A stretch of 64,000 nucleotides of DNA, taken from the NCBI GenBank assembly GCA_004194705.1, contig SADC01001275.1, forward strand, positions 124,001-188,000, read 5' to 3'. The stretch is from Ditylenchus dipsaci (Eukaryota > Nematoda > Chromadorea > Rhabditida > Anguinidae). The notes under the pieces are model-generated. The model was not told the origin of the DNA. It ran no database searches and saw only the letters and a program-made list of their open reading frames with translations. This document shows, one piece after another, positions 63,911 through 64,000 of this stretch (positions within the stretch are counted from its first letter, which is position 1; the number at the start of each line of letters is the position of its first letter). A program made the position numbers and the translations under genes.

Positions 63911-64000
63911 CTTTTTCGAAAAATTTGTCTCTGTTTTCACAAAAACTTTTTTTGAATTCGCGCTTTTTTGCCGCGATTTTTTAGGCTATTCATTTAGTTT

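Overview
The window is nuclear DNA from an invertebrate animal. It is AT-rich, the genes are cut into small exons with ordinary GT-AG introns, and the recognisable products are metazoan families (LIN-28, a tandem-repeat galectin, a FOG/U-shaped zinc-finger protein, SNRK kinase, U2AF small subunit). The phylum cannot be fixed from sequence reading alone. I see no rRNA, CRISPR array or prokaryotic operon.

Genes in order: pyridoxine-5'-phosphate oxidase (+, about 0.6-2.6 kb, first exon uncertain); SNRK kinase (+, 5.06-14.11 kb, 15 exons with several frame breaks); a tRNA-like locus (14.3 kb); U2AF small subunit (+, 14.83-16.29 kb); cytosolic 5'-nucleotidase III (+, 17.04-18.70 kb, 11 exons); galectin (+, 30.06-34.43 kb); FOG family regulator (-, 40.10-44.03 kb, 5' end not found); LIN-28 (+, 49.38-50.54 kb); an unrecognised 504-residue acidic membrane protein with a zinc-ribbon-like module (-, 53.15-59.37 kb); and the last exon of an unknown coiled-coil protein (-, 61.72-62.08 kb). 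These are unrelated housekeeping and developmental genes, so no shared pathway is implied. For every multi-exon model except SNRK the intron phases join into one frame, apart from one suspicious splice junction each in U2AF and LIN-28; PNPO and FOG lack a secure first exon.

Between and inside the genes is a dense layer of short foldback DNA transposons. Five elements have 8-bp target duplications (hAT-like; one keeps a piece of the hAT dimerisation domain). A group of hairpins sits at TTAA, three of them abutting. Three CAGT...ACTG elements sit at TA sites. Several different elements share ends reading TACCGTATTT-CTCTAAT.

The most unusual region is 36.5-39.95 kb, where foldback elements are nested inside one another. 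Two of them end in tandem arrays of 15-16 bp units, and the innermost carries a FLYWCH plus MULE-type transposase remnant. Related but distinct arrays end elements at 19.2-21.0 kb and 27.9-28.3 kb and stand alone at 35.97-36.21 kb; three of the five unit families share the core TCAWTTGSKCC. tRNA-like sequences with good A and B boxes also occur as inverted pairs.
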